From Salinimonas marina (GTDB taxonomy: Bacteria > Pseudomonadota > Gammaproteobacteria > Enterobacterales > Alteromonadaceae), in assembly GCF_015644725.1 (NCBI RefSeq), contig NZ_CP064795.1, forward strand, positions 87,501 through 151,500: a stretch of DNA of 64,000 nucleotides, written 5' to 3'. Each line of letters begins with the position of its first letter. Positions within the stretch are counted from its first letter, which is position 1. This document shows, in pieces, positions 17,208 to 26,748 of the stretch. The notes beneath the pieces are model-generated. The model did no database searches, was not told where the DNA came from, and saw nothing but the letters and a program-made list of their open reading frames with translations. The position numbers were made by a program, and so were the translations under genes.

Positions 17208-18355
17208 CGCTCAGTATGGCGTTTGATGGTTCGCCCGTCCCGATGACGATTGGCAGAGCGCTGGTGGCGAACCTTTTGGGTTGAGCGGGTCACCTGCTGC
17301 TGCGATCGCACATGAGGTTTGCGCACCGTGGGCGTCGATTGGTTATTCACCTGCTTATTTACCGGCTTATGCACCTGCTTGTTAGCCGAATGATAATCCG
17401 ACTTGGCGACGCGCTTCACCGCCGCGGGACGTTGGGCGCTGGGGTAGGTGTCTGCGGTGGTAACACGTTTAGACTGGGTCACACGTGGTGACTTATGAAA
17501 TCGGCTGACATCAGCCTGTCTGACCACCCTGGTTGAGTGTTTCCGGATGGTTCGATGCTGTGGTTGCCAGCGCTGATAGTCTTTAACTTTGACCCGCTTT
17601 ACCGGGGAATGATACCGGTAATGTCGGGGACCCTGACGATTGACCACCACATACCGTTTAGCCCAATGAATGGCGCCAAAATCAAAGATGGCTGAAAAAT
17701 GTATGCCCGGGCTCCAGTAAAATCCCGCCCGGCGATGGTAATGGGCCGGACGATGCCAGTAAGTCGGCGGATGATGGCGCCAGTGCGCCCCATAAATTAC
17801 CCGGGTATCGTAGTAGGGCAGGTACACCGTGTGGCGGCTGACCGGATGAATCACAATAGCACTGTGGGTATGCGTTACCTGCTGATAACGGTTGCTCTGC
17901 AAATTGCCTGCGGCCAGGGCTTGCTGACGTAGCACCTGCACCCGGCTTAGTACCTCAGACTGACTGGCCAGTACCTGCTGTCCCAGCGCATCCAGCCAGC
18001 TCAGGTCTTCGGCCATGGTATGCAGCACATCAGTAAACAACACTAATGCTTTTACACTCGGATCCCAGTTATATTTTTCAATACTGCGGGCCACCGCATC
18101 ATCGGATAAATGCAGATTATCCTGTCGCCAGCGATCGGCGGCCACCACTTCCAGCGGGTAGGTGGAGGCAATCAGGATGTGAGTCAGTATCGTATCAGGG
18201 TATAACGCGATAGGGGCCAGCAAGGCGTCCAGCGTGGGCGCCTGAGTCTCGGTATGGTAACTACCGGAGATCTGGCTTTGAGCATGGACCGGGAGGCTAA
18301 ACCCGGAAGCGGCAACAGCAATGCCAGTAAGTAGCGCAACGGTTGAGAGTTTCAT
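17204..18355 (-). CDS. DUF3300-family secreted protein
   Basis: A 383-residue protein with a clear signal peptide ending near VHAQS. The N-terminal half carries the conserved DUF3300 block LDALLAPIALYPDTILTHIL with DRWRQDNLHLSDDAVA. The C-terminal ~200 residues are low-complexity and strongly basic (Arg, Lys, His, Tyr and Gln rich), which in this family suggests binding to a polyanionic surface or nucleic acid, although that is inference. Its function is not known. ATG at 18355 has GGAG upstream on the minus strand. It is monocistronic. Confidence 0.85.
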   Translation of the reverse strand: MKLSTVALLTGIAVAASGFSLPVHAQSQISGSYHTETQAPTLDALLAPIALYPDTILTHILIASTYPLEVVAADRWRQDNLHLSDDAVARSIEKYNWDPSVKALVLFTDVLHTMAEDLSWLDALGQQVLASQSEVLSRVQVLRQQALAAGNLQSNRYQQVTHTHSAIVIHPVSRHTVYLPYYDTRVIYGAHWRHHPPTYWHRPAHYHRRAGFYWSPGIHFSAIFDFGAIHWAKRYVVVNRQGPRHYRYHSPVKRVKVKDYQRWQPQHRTIRKHSTRVVRQADVSRFHKSPRVTQSKRVTTADTYPSAQRPAAVKRVAKSDYHSANKQVHKPVNKQVNNQSTPTVRKPHVRSQQQVTRSTQKVRHQRSANRHRDGRTIKRHTER

Positions 18356-18489
18356 ACATACTCCTTGAACCTGTCCGGCCGACAGATTTTGCGGTTAATC
18401 ACGCTCCATTACCGAAGCGTTTAGTATGTAGACTGTTATAACCGCTCAGGCATTAACCGAACCTGAATCAACATGAAGCGCAGGTGCGA

Positions 18490-19104
18490 TTACTTGAATA
18501 AGTGGGGGTCAAAGGCATGCCCCAGCTTTTCGGTTTTGGTTTTCAGATAATGCTTATTGTCTTTGGTAAGCCCGTGGTCAATCGGTTTGCGAGCGGTGAC
18601 ATTGATGCCTAACTGTTCCAGCGCCTGCATTTTGCGCGGATTATTGGTCATAAGCTCTACCTGGTTTACGTTCAGGGTGTCCAGCATCAATTTACAAATA
18701 TCGTAACTGCGCAAATCGGCATCAAAGCCAAGATGTTCATTCGCTTCGACCGTATCCATGCCGGTGTCCTGCAGGTTGTAAGCCCGAATTTTATTAAGCA
18801 AGCCGATGCCGCGTCCTTCCTGACGCAGATACAATAATACCCCACAGCCTTTGTCCACGATATTCTGCAGCGCTTTTTCCAGCTGAAAGCCACAATCACA
18901 GCGGGTGCTGAACAAGGCATCACCGGTCAGACATTCAGAATGGATACGAATTGGCACCACATCTTCGGGTTGCCACTGTCCATAAGACAGGGCCACATGT
19001 TCCTGGCCACTGGCCTCCACAAACCCATGAATGGTGAAATCACCAAAGCGGGTGGGTAATCGGGCGGAGCTAACGTATTCGTATTTGGGTTGCTTAGTGG
19101 TCAT
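18490..19104 (-). CDS. ribA: GTP cyclohydrolase II
   Basis: A 204-residue enzyme that opens GTP to 2,5-diamino-6-ribosylamino-pyrimidinone phosphate, the first step of riboflavin synthesis. Zinc ligands C58, C69 and C71 appear in SECLTGDALFSTRCDCGFQ, and the substrate/catalytic segment LRQEGRGIGLLNKIRAYNLQ is intact. Length matches E. coli RibA (196 residues), so this is the stand-alone form and not a RibBA fusion. Other riboflavin genes are not nearby, and no FMN riboswitch was recognised upstream. Confidence 0.96.
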   Translation of the reverse strand: MTTKQPKYEYVSSARLPTRFGDFTIHGFVEASGQEHVALSYGQWQPEDVVPIRIHSECLTGDALFSTRCDCGFQLEKALQNIVDKGCGVLLYLRQEGRGIGLLNKIRAYNLQDTGMDTVEANEHLGFDADLRSYDICKLMLDTLNVNQVELMTNNPRKMQALEQLGINVTARKPIDHGLTKDNKHYLKTKTEKLGHAFDPHLFK

Positions 19105-19200
19105 GGCACATCTTAACCGTGGTCTAGGTAGCTCCAGTGTATGGGGCCACCTGTTGAAAATCCAAGTAATTGTTACATTATAACACTCAAATAATGCATC

Positions 19201-22065
19201 TCATAGCGCTTTAAATTCGCTTAACGGGGCAGGGCTGGCAATGACATTGCCCTGAGCATAATCGATACCCAACCGGCCCAACTGAGTCAGTGTTGACTCA
19301 TCTTCTACACACAGGGCCACGGTGGTGATGTCCCGGGCCTGCGCAATATTCTTAAACGAACTGATAATGGCCGAATCAAGGGGATCGGACAACAAGCCTT
19401 TGACAAAGCTACCATCTATTTTCAAACATTGTACTGACAACTCTTTAATGCAGGCGTAGGAAGAAAAGCCACTGCCAAAGTTATCCAGCGCAAAATGGCA
19501 TCCCAGTGCCCCAAAGGTCTCAATAAATTCCTGAATCGGCATTTTATGCGCCGAGGCAGTGGTTTCGCTGATATCAAAACAAATTTTGTCGCCAGGTACC
19601 GGGCTACGTTCAAACAAGGTGAGTAAAAAGCGGCGTAAGTCTTTATCCGCCAGCGATTGACCATTAATATTGATATTGCAGTATTGCAGCTGCTCCAGAT
19701 ACGCGGGGTTTGCTTCAAGCCAGCTAAAGGTTTGCTGTATCACATAACGGTCCAGGCGCGCGGTCACATTGTAGCGCTCAGCGGTGGGTAAAAAACTCGC
19801 CGGGGCGGCCAGAGTGCCATCACTTAAACGCAAACGCAGAAGGATTTCGTAACAATCCCCACGAGGGACGGAATTCAGCGGACGGTAGTGCTGGTAAAAC
19901 AATTCGAAGCCTTCTCCCTGAATGGCTTTATTAAGCACATGAACCCAGTCAAGCTCCTGCTCATACTTTTGTAGCCGTTCATCATGACGCTGATAACAAT
20001 ACACCTGATTTCGTCCCTGCTGCTTTGCCAGGTAGCAAGCCGCATCGGCCATAAACAGCGCCTGATCAGGATCGCATTCATATTTGGAAGCATTGAGCAG
20101 CCCAATACTTAACCCGACGGTAAATACATGGTTTTCCCAGGAAAACCGATACTCACGTACACTCTCAACCATACGGTTAGCCAATTTATAGGCCGCAGTC
20201 TGAGATAGGGTGGTGATGAGAATTCCAAACTCGTCGCCGCCTAACCGGGCCAGCGTGCCGCGATTTTCCAGCAGCGTGTTAAGCTGCCCTGCCAGCTCTT
20301 TAATCAGGCTATCGCCTGCTTTGTGGCCACAGGTGTCGTTAACAGCTTTAAACCGATCCAAGTCCAGATACAGCAGAATAATCGGCTGCACGGGGTCGGG
20401 TTGCGCAAACGCCGCTTTCAGGGCTGCTTCAAATTCGCGGCGGTTATAAATACCGGTAAGCGGATCATGGGTGGCCATGTAGTTAAGATTGATATCAGAC
20501 AGCTTTTTGTCGGTGACATCAATAATTGAGCCTGACAGGTAGGTTTCACCTTTGTCTTTATGCAGCTGGCATGAAATAGAAAACCAAAACTGAGTACCAT
20601 CTGCCTTACGACCCATAATTTCGCGGCCCGTAACGGTTTTATTCTCCAGTAATTCGCCTACCAGAACATCACGCTGACCGGGATCAGCATAAAAATCGCT
20701 GGTGTCGGTAACGCTGCGCAACATTTGTGGTTCATCGTCATACCCAAACAGAGTACACATAGCCGGGTTAATAGTTTTTAACGTACCATCTAAAGCGGAG
20801 GTATACAGACCTTCTGCAGAATTCTGAAACAGATGATAAAACACATTCAAATCATCGATGGTCCGCGCCTGAGTATTAATTTGCTGACGAGACAGGTTGC
20901 GTTCGGCCAGCAGCACACAGATAGCCAGAATACACATGCCACTAAGTAGCGCTGCAGCTGCGCTAACCGGAGCCGCAACTAAGGGCAAGGCAACGGCACT
21001 GAATTGCACCAGGAACAATGCCCAGGACAGGCTCAGTAACAGCCAGGCTACCCCCAGCAGGCGACTCAATGAGAGAATACGGCGGTCCTGAAACAGTACG
21101 CACAACAGGATTTGCAGCGCGCCATAAACCGGAATGCACAAAAACTCAATATAGGCGGGCAGCGGCCACAGTGGCAAAACCGAGACCAGCAAAATCACCA
21201 GTGGCAAGCTTAGATTAATGATCCGCAACCAAAGCGGGATACGACCAAACAGCGCATGAGTAAATTTGCCCAGCGCAAATAAAAAGGCAATCCCCAGCCC
21301 GCTCAGAATATATTCGCCATACTGCATAAAGCTTAGCCAGCGGGCGACCGGCTCCTGCAAACTGGCCAGTAATGCCAGCAATACCAAACAGGTGCCCGCC
21401 AGCCAGAATCGTGCCCCGGTTTGCTGATACAAATGACTCAGGGCAAAATACACCAACAGCACAATCAATCCGCCGGCCATAACGCCATGCAATAACAACC
21501 GTTCGTGGACATGGTGTGAGAATGCTGCTTCTGATCGCAATACCAGCGGGAAGTGGGGCAGCGTGTCCGTCTCCACGCTAAACATCACCGTGTTTTTTGT
21601 TGCTGGTGCTAAAGAGACCGGTAAGGTCAGCCCCGGGGTAAAAGTGTGGGGCAGCTCATAATCATCCACATCATAATTAATCACGTTGATGATACGATCT
21701 TTTTCATCAAGCAGGTAAATGGTGGTGGGTACCGGTATCAGACGCGGGTTACTGATAAAGGTGGTGTGTTCGCGCCCGGAGGTGTTTTGCAGCGGTAATA
21801 TATACCAGTAACGGGTCGCCTGAGAAAGATTGAAGTTCGGGCCACCGGGTTGCTGTAAGGCTTGCAGAATATCCTGATAGCCAAGATACGCTGGTGCGCT
21901 TACCGGGGCAATATCCACGTTTTGGGTGGCGGACACATCGCTTAGTTCTATGGCAGCCCGGGTTGGTTGCAGACTCATTATGGCCCATAACAGCCACATA
22001 CCTGCAAACAGGTATGCAGATATGGGCACAGCAGCACGTCGTCTTTTCATCATTATTGTTCTCAC
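19201..22065 (-). CDS. 7TM-DISM sensor with PAS, GGDEF and EAL domains
   Basis: A 954-residue inner-membrane c-di-GMP protein. In order: a short N-terminal hydrophobic segment, a periplasmic 7TMR-DISM extracellular domain (~40-185), seven membrane helices (~190-385), a PAS domain (~403-515), GGDEF (~530-690) and EAL (~705-950). The cyclase motif GGDEF (609-613) is intact. The EAL side is altered: EIL at 740-742 keeps E and L, but the usual DD of DDFG is D861-N862, and AEGVE is reduced to CVEDE. The protein may be mainly a cyclase, or a weakened phosphodiesterase. Periplasmic ligand sensing is inferred from the DISM module. Confidence 0.9.
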   Translation of the reverse strand: MRTIMMKRRRAAVPISAYLFAGMWLLWAIMSLQPTRAAIELSDVSATQNVDIAPVSAPAYLGYQDILQALQQPGGPNFNLSQATRYWYILPLQNTSGREHTTFISNPRLIPVPTTIYLLDEKDRIINVINYDVDDYELPHTFTPGLTLPVSLAPATKNTVMFSVETDTLPHFPLVLRSEAAFSHHVHERLLLHGVMAGGLIVLLVYFALSHLYQQTGARFWLAGTCLVLLALLASLQEPVARWLSFMQYGEYILSGLGIAFLFALGKFTHALFGRIPLWLRIINLSLPLVILLVSVLPLWPLPAYIEFLCIPVYGALQILLCVLFQDRRILSLSRLLGVAWLLLSLSWALFLVQFSAVALPLVAAPVSAAAALLSGMCILAICVLLAERNLSRQQINTQARTIDDLNVFYHLFQNSAEGLYTSALDGTLKTINPAMCTLFGYDDEPQMLRSVTDTSDFYADPGQRDVLVGELLENKTVTGREIMGRKADGTQFWFSISCQLHKDKGETYLSGSIIDVTDKKLSDINLNYMATHDPLTGIYNRREFEAALKAAFAQPDPVQPIILLYLDLDRFKAVNDTCGHKAGDSLIKELAGQLNTLLENRGTLARLGGDEFGILITTLSQTAAYKLANRMVESVREYRFSWENHVFTVGLSIGLLNASKYECDPDQALFMADAACYLAKQQGRNQVYCYQRHDERLQKYEQELDWVHVLNKAIQGEGFELFYQHYRPLNSVPRGDCYEILLRLRLSDGTLAAPASFLPTAERYNVTARLDRYVIQQTFSWLEANPAYLEQLQYCNININGQSLADKDLRRFLLTLFERSPVPGDKICFDISETTASAHKMPIQEFIETFGALGCHFALDNFGSGFSSYACIKELSVQCLKIDGSFVKGLLSDPLDSAIISSFKNIAQARDITTVALCVEDESTLTQLGRLGIDYAQGNVIASPAPLSEFKAL

Positions 22066-22126
22066 GGCACAAGCATGGTGAGCTGATGCATAACCGTCCC
22101 TGGGCGTGGCAGCTGTCTGCGGTGAA

Positions 22127-22429
22127 TTAACGAAGACCGAAGGCGTGCCATATCTGCACCAGATCCGTGGTGCCGGTGGGTTCTATCCAAATTGCCTCAC
22201 ATAACCATTCTATACACAAAACCGCACTTATGTCTTGTTTGGTTAAAATTGCCTGGCATCGATCCGCCCCCCAGTCGATATTAGAGGCCCTGAAACCGCC
22301 TGCCTGAGCCAGCTCATGGATAAACTGTTCGGTTTTGAGCGGCGTGGCCGGCAGCGCCATCTGCACCTGGATAATGTCTGACTGGCTGCTCAGGGCCTGG
22401 CGTATCGTCTCTGAATTTAACTGCTGCAT
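22127..22429 (-). CDS. unrecognised 100-residue protein coupled to selO
   Basis: A small soluble protein with no signal peptide or membrane segment and no family that I recognise. It begins MQQLNSETIRQAL and contains Trp- and Cys-bearing stretches (SNIDWGADRCQAIL, CIEWLCEAIWIEP). Its start overlaps the 3' end of selO by 13 nt on the same strand, a coupling typical of genuine downstream operon genes. The pattern of strands and helices looks globular. A conserved gammaproteobacterial hypothetical is the likeliest answer. Confidence 0.7.
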   Translation of the reverse strand: MQQLNSETIRQALSSQSDIIQVQMALPATPLKTEQFIHELAQAGGFRASNIDWGADRCQAILTKQDISAVLCIEWLCEAIWIEPTGTTDLVQIWHAFGLR

Positions 22430-23853
22430 GATAAGCTTACCGAAGTGGCATCAAGGGGCGGCTGGGCCCAGCGGCTGTCGTCCCAGCGGGTATCAAACGG
22501 GCTTTGCAGCGCCGCCAATAATTGTCTGGCCGGGTCAAAGTCATCCTGATTCGCGCGATCGATGACATATTGTAAATGATGGGTGCGGGCGATGACCGCC
22601 GGGTTATGAGTTTGCATCATCAGTTGCTGAGCCGCCGGGTCGCCGGTGCTGGTACGAAGCTGCTGATAATCCTGCCACCACTGGTCAAACGCCACACGGT
22701 CAATAAACTGGTCGCGCAAAGCCGGGGTGGGCTCGGTAATATCGGTCAGGCTTAACCGCCGGAAAAGCCGGGTATAATCACGCTGCTGATCAGACAGCAT
22801 GGTTAACCAGCGATTCAGTATCCCCATCCCGGCTTCGTCTGGCTCGCCCAGGCCTAGCCGCTGGAGCATGGTCTGCTGATATTGTTGCATAAAGGTGGGC
22901 TCGTACAACCCCAGGGTGTGGGTCAGCTCTTTTTGAGTGCAATAGGGCGAAAATGCCTGCGCCAGCGCATGCAGATTCCATAAGCCCACGCCGGGTTGCT
23001 GGTCAAAGGCATAACGGCCTTGCTGATCGGTATGATTAAACACCGCATCAGACTCAAAATTGTCTAAAAAGGCATAGGGTCCGTAATCAAAGGTGATGCC
23101 ATGAATGGACATATTGTCGGTATTCATCACCCCATGTACGAAGCCATAGGCCTGCCATAATGCAATCATGCGTGCGGTGCGCAGCACAATAGTGCGTAAC
23201 AGCGCCAGGTGCGGGTTCGCGGTATTTAATACCTCAGGAAAATGATGAATAAAGGTATGCTCAAACAGTTGTTTAAGGGCATCGTCCTGCTGGTGATGGT
23301 AGTAATATTCAAAATGCCCGAAACGCAGGTGACTGGGGGCGCTTCGAATCATCATTGCGGCGGTCTCGGGCTGCTCCCGATATACAGTTTCAGCGCTGCT
23401 GAACAAACACACACTTCGGGAGGAAGGAATACCCAGATGATGCAATGCTTCAGAGCCGATATATTCACGCAGAGTCGAGCGCAGCACCGCACGGCCATCA
23501 GCGTGTCTGGAGTAAGGCGTGGGTCCGGCCCCTTTGAGGTGTAAATCTACATGCTGCCCGGCGCGGTCTTCGACCTCACCAAGCAACAACCCCCGACCAT
23601 CACCCAGCATCGGATTCCAGTGACCAAACTGGTGCCCCCCGTATTTTTGCGCCACCGCCTGGCGACACAGTAAAAACGCCGGGTCGTCCAGCGCCTCACC
23701 CAGCATATTGTCTTGCCACCACCGCTGTGGCAATTGCAGCTCACTGGCCAGCTCAGTATTGACCAGTTGCAAGCGGGTGCTGACGGGAGGCTTGGGCGTC
23801 ACCGGTGTAACCAGCTGGCCCAGCTCGGTGGCATATAGATGGGTTAGTTTCAA
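22417..23853 (-). CDS. selO: SelO/YdiU protein adenylyltransferase (pseudokinase AMPylase)
   Basis: A 478-residue member of the UPF0061/SelO family, which transfers AMP from ATP to hydroxyl residues of proteins involved in redox balance. Family hallmarks are visible: QKYGGHQFGHWNPMLGDGR near residue 70, HLKGAGPTPYSRHADGRAVL near 105, REYIGSEALHHLGIP, and the metal/active region HGVMNTDNMSIHGITFDYGP near 240. The C-terminus ends SCSS, carrying the cysteine that replaces selenocysteine of the eukaryotic protein. Length fits E. coli YdiU (478). It is followed by, and overlaps, a 100-residue unknown gene. Confidence 0.95.
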   Translation of the reverse strand: MKLTHLYATELGQLVTPVTPKPPVSTRLQLVNTELASELQLPQRWWQDNMLGEALDDPAFLLCRQAVAQKYGGHQFGHWNPMLGDGRGLLLGEVEDRAGQHVDLHLKGAGPTPYSRHADGRAVLRSTLREYIGSEALHHLGIPSSRSVCLFSSAETVYREQPETAAMMIRSAPSHLRFGHFEYYYHHQQDDALKQLFEHTFIHHFPEVLNTANPHLALLRTIVLRTARMIALWQAYGFVHGVMNTDNMSIHGITFDYGPYAFLDNFESDAVFNHTDQQGRYAFDQQPGVGLWNLHALAQAFSPYCTQKELTHTLGLYEPTFMQQYQQTMLQRLGLGEPDEAGMGILNRWLTMLSDQQRDYTRLFRRLSLTDITEPTPALRDQFIDRVAFDQWWQDYQQLRTSTGDPAAQQLMMQTHNPAVIARTHHLQYVIDRANQDDFDPARQLLAALQSPFDTRWDDSRWAQPPLDATSVSLSCSS

Positions 23854-24039
23854 CGTGACTCCGGTTCAAACTATAAAATGTGATTAAGCTTAGGCTACCA
23901 AAAAACAATATCCGGGACAAAAGCCCGGCAGCCGGGTAATCTACCTCTGGGTCTTGCAGGTATGCATTATTAACCGCCTGTTTGCACAGCACTATTTTGT
24001 CTGAGACCAGACACCACCATTAGGGGATAAAAAGGACTC

Positions 24040-24701
24040 ATGCTAACTGTACATCATTTGAATAATTCACGCTCGCAACGAATTCTGTGGCTATTGGAAG
24101 AGCTGGAGGTGGCCTATCAGCTGGAAAAGTATCAGCGCGATCCCAACACCAGTCTGGCACCGAAGGCCCTGCAAGCGGTTCACCCGTTAGGTCGCTCGCC
24201 ACTGCTGACCACCGAACACGGGACGCTGGCCGAATCCGGCGCCATTGTGGAGTATCTTATTCAAACTCAGGGCAAAGACAGCTTTGTCACGCCCAGTGAG
24301 CCGGCACAATACCAGCAATATCTGTTTTGGCTGCACTTTGCCGAAGGTTCGCTGATGCCGCCGTTGGTCGCCACCCTGGTCATGAATAAAGCAAAAGAGA
24401 AGTCGCCGAAGCTGTTATTCCCGCTGGTGCGAAAAATCACTGATGGCATCATGGATGGCTATTACCGGCCAAATCTGGAACAAAGTGTGCGCTATGTAGA
24501 GTCCTATCTGGCCACCCACGACTGGTTTTCCGGCGAGGGCCCGGGCGGCGCGGATGTACAGATGATTTTTCCGTTAGAAGCCTTGCTGGCCCGGGGCGGT
24601 GGCAACAAATGGGCGGCGATCAGTGCCTATGTAAAACGGGTGCAGCAACGTCCAGCCTATCAGCGGCCCTGGAGAAGGGCGGGCCTTACGATTTCGCCTG
24701 A
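24040..24701 (+). CDS. glutathione S-transferase (frameshifted near the C-terminus)
   Basis: A GST with an N-terminal thioredoxin-like domain (HHLNNSRSQRILWLLEELE; the ESGAIVEYL glutathione-binding motif at ~66-74) and a helical C-terminal domain. The reading frame as given runs to 24762 with an abnormal tail. One extra G or C at 24665-24669 gives the usual ending AYQRALEKGGPYDFA with TGA at 24699-24701, a 220-residue protein, and removes the overlap with recQ. I therefore give the corrected end. It is probably involved in detoxification by glutathione conjugation; the substrate is unknown. It is divergent from selO and convergent with recQ. Confidence 0.85.
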
Positions 24702-24711
24702 ATTCCGGCGG

Positions 24712-26574
24712 CTAATAATCGTTATTGACGGTGCTTTCCAGATAACCCCGAATCATCTGTAAAAAGGCCTCGCCATAGCGTTCCATCTTGGTTCGGCCGA
24801 CCCCACTGACATCCAACATATCATTGCGGGTGGTGGGGGTGCGGGCGGCCATATCGGCCAGCGTAGCATCAGAAAACACCACGTAGGGCGGCACATTGTG
24901 TTCCTGCGCCAGCGTCTTGCGTAAATGCTTCAAGCGTTTGAACAAGGCCTTATCATAAATGGCCGGGGCCTGACGGGGCTTTTTCTCGGCTTTAAATGAC
25001 AGTCGCGGCACCGCCACATTGACGGCGACCTCACCTTTTAATACGGGCCGTGCGGCTTCGGTGAGCCGCAGTGCGGCCCCGGCCGTCAAATCCACCCGTA
25101 GCAGGCCTTTGTGGATCAGCTGATTAATGATGTTATGCCAGTAGCTATCTGACTCATCTTTACCGATACCATAGGTACTCAGGTGTTGATGCTCAGCCTC
25201 AAAAATACGTTTTAGCTGTTTGCCCCGCAACACATCTATCACATACTGAGTGCCCGCCTGTTGCTCCAGGCGCAGCACACATGACAACACTTTCTGGCCG
25301 ATAATCAGCCCATCAATTAGTTTGGGAGGATCCAGGCAGATATCACAGTTGCCACACGGCTTGTCGCTGAATTCAGAAAAGTAATTCAGTAAAACCTGAC
25401 GTCGGCAGGTCTGGGCTTCGGCAAAGGCTTCCATGGCCGCGAATTTTTGCAGTTCTACCTGGTTGCGCTCAGGCTTATCGCCCTGGTCAATCCACTGTTT
25501 GACCCGCGCCACATCTTTTTCGTCAAATAACAGCAAGGCTTCGGCTTCCAGGCCATCACGGCCAGCGCGCCCGGTTTCCTGATAATAGCTTTCCACCGAG
25601 CGGGGCACATCATGGTGCACCACAAACCGTACATTGGATTTATTGATGCCCATGCCAAAGGCCACTGTCGCCACCACAATGTCGGTCTGATCATTCAAAA
25701 ACCGTCGCTGAACATGTTCCCGTTCATCGGCATCCAGCCCCGCGTGGTAGGCGGCGCAGCTTACCCCGGTGCGATGCAGCTTAGCGTACAAATCATCGAC
25801 CTTGGCGCGACTGTTACAGTAAATAATGCCACTGTTGCCGTCTTGTTGTTTTACATAATCCGCGACCTGTTCAAAGCCTTTATACTTGGACATGACCCGG
25901 TAACGAATGTTGGGGCGATCAAAGCTGCCCTTAAACACAAACGGTTCTTGCAGGTTCAGCTGTAATAAAATGTCGGCCTGGGTGGCGGCATCGGCGGTCG
26001 CGGTAAGGCCTACCACCGGGATGTGGGGGAAGCGCGACTTAAGCTGACCCAGCATGCGGTAATCAAGCCGGAAATCGTGGCCCCAGTGACTGACACAGTG
26101 GGCCTCATCAATGGCAAACAGAGCAATGTCCATACGCTGTAACAGGCCCTGAAAATACGGCTGCAATAAGCGTTCGGGTGAGACATACACCAGGTCGTAT
26201 TCACCTTGCAGCATGGACTGCTGAATCTGTTGCTGAGCTTCGCCTGACAGGGAAGAATTCAGATACGCGGCGCTCACCCCCAGTTCATGTAATTGTTCTA
26301 CCTGATCCTGCATCAGGGATATCAAGGGTGACACCACGATACCGGTGCCATTTCGAACCATAGCCGGTATCTGGTAACACAAGGATTTGCCGCCGCCAGT
26401 GGGGAGCAGCACCAGCGTGTCGCGCCCCTCAATAATGTGATCAATCACATCTTGCTGACCGGTGCGAAAGGTGGCGTAGCCAAAGACCCGCTCCAGCACT
26501 TGCTGAGCGGTTTTGGGGTCGGCATTGGTGGCGGCCGTAGCGGCCGAAGAAGAAGCATCTGTTGTCATCGGCAC
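24712..26574 (-). CDS. recQ: ATP-dependent DNA helicase RecQ
   Basis: A 620-residue 3'-5' helicase acting in recombination and replication-fork repair. Walker A TGGGKS has K63, and the DEAH box is at 156-159 (AIDEAHCVSHWGHDFR). The RQC region has the zinc cysteines (CRRQVLLNYF...CGNCDIC), and a C-terminal HRDC domain (~535-605) follows a basic linker. Length and order match E. coli RecQ (609). An Ala/Ser-rich 20-residue N-terminal extension precedes the core; the ATG two codons downstream of the first is an equally good start. Confidence 0.96.
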   Translation of the reverse strand: MPMTTDASSSAATAATNADPKTAQQVLERVFGYATFRTGQQDVIDHIIEGRDTLVLLPTGGGKSLCYQIPAMVRNGTGIVVSPLISLMQDQVEQLHELGVSAAYLNSSLSGEAQQQIQQSMLQGEYDLVYVSPERLLQPYFQGLLQRMDIALFAIDEAHCVSHWGHDFRLDYRMLGQLKSRFPHIPVVGLTATADAATQADILLQLNLQEPFVFKGSFDRPNIRYRVMSKYKGFEQVADYVKQQDGNSGIIYCNSRAKVDDLYAKLHRTGVSCAAYHAGLDADEREHVQRRFLNDQTDIVVATVAFGMGINKSNVRFVVHHDVPRSVESYYQETGRAGRDGLEAEALLLFDEKDVARVKQWIDQGDKPERNQVELQKFAAMEAFAEAQTCRRQVLLNYFSEFSDKPCGNCDICLDPPKLIDGLIIGQKVLSCVLRLEQQAGTQYVIDVLRGKQLKRIFEAEHQHLSTYGIGKDESDSYWHNIINQLIHKGLLRVDLTAGAALRLTEAARPVLKGEVAVNVAVPRLSFKAEKKPRQAPAIYDKALFKRLKHLRKTLAQEHNVPPYVVFSDATLADMAARTPTTRNDMLDVSGVGRTKMERYGEAFLQMIRGYLESTVNNDY

Positions 26575-26748
26575 GGATTTTACGCATTTTCGTGGCTCGC
26601 TTCACGATAAAATCGTATTTTTCTTTTTCAGTAAATCCCAAGCTGCTGTTATTGTGCAAACTTATGCAGGTTATTGGCCTGATGTGACCGGCGGTAACGT
26701 ATTATTACGCTGCAGCCTAAAAGGATTCGTGTGAACAGGAGACAAGAC

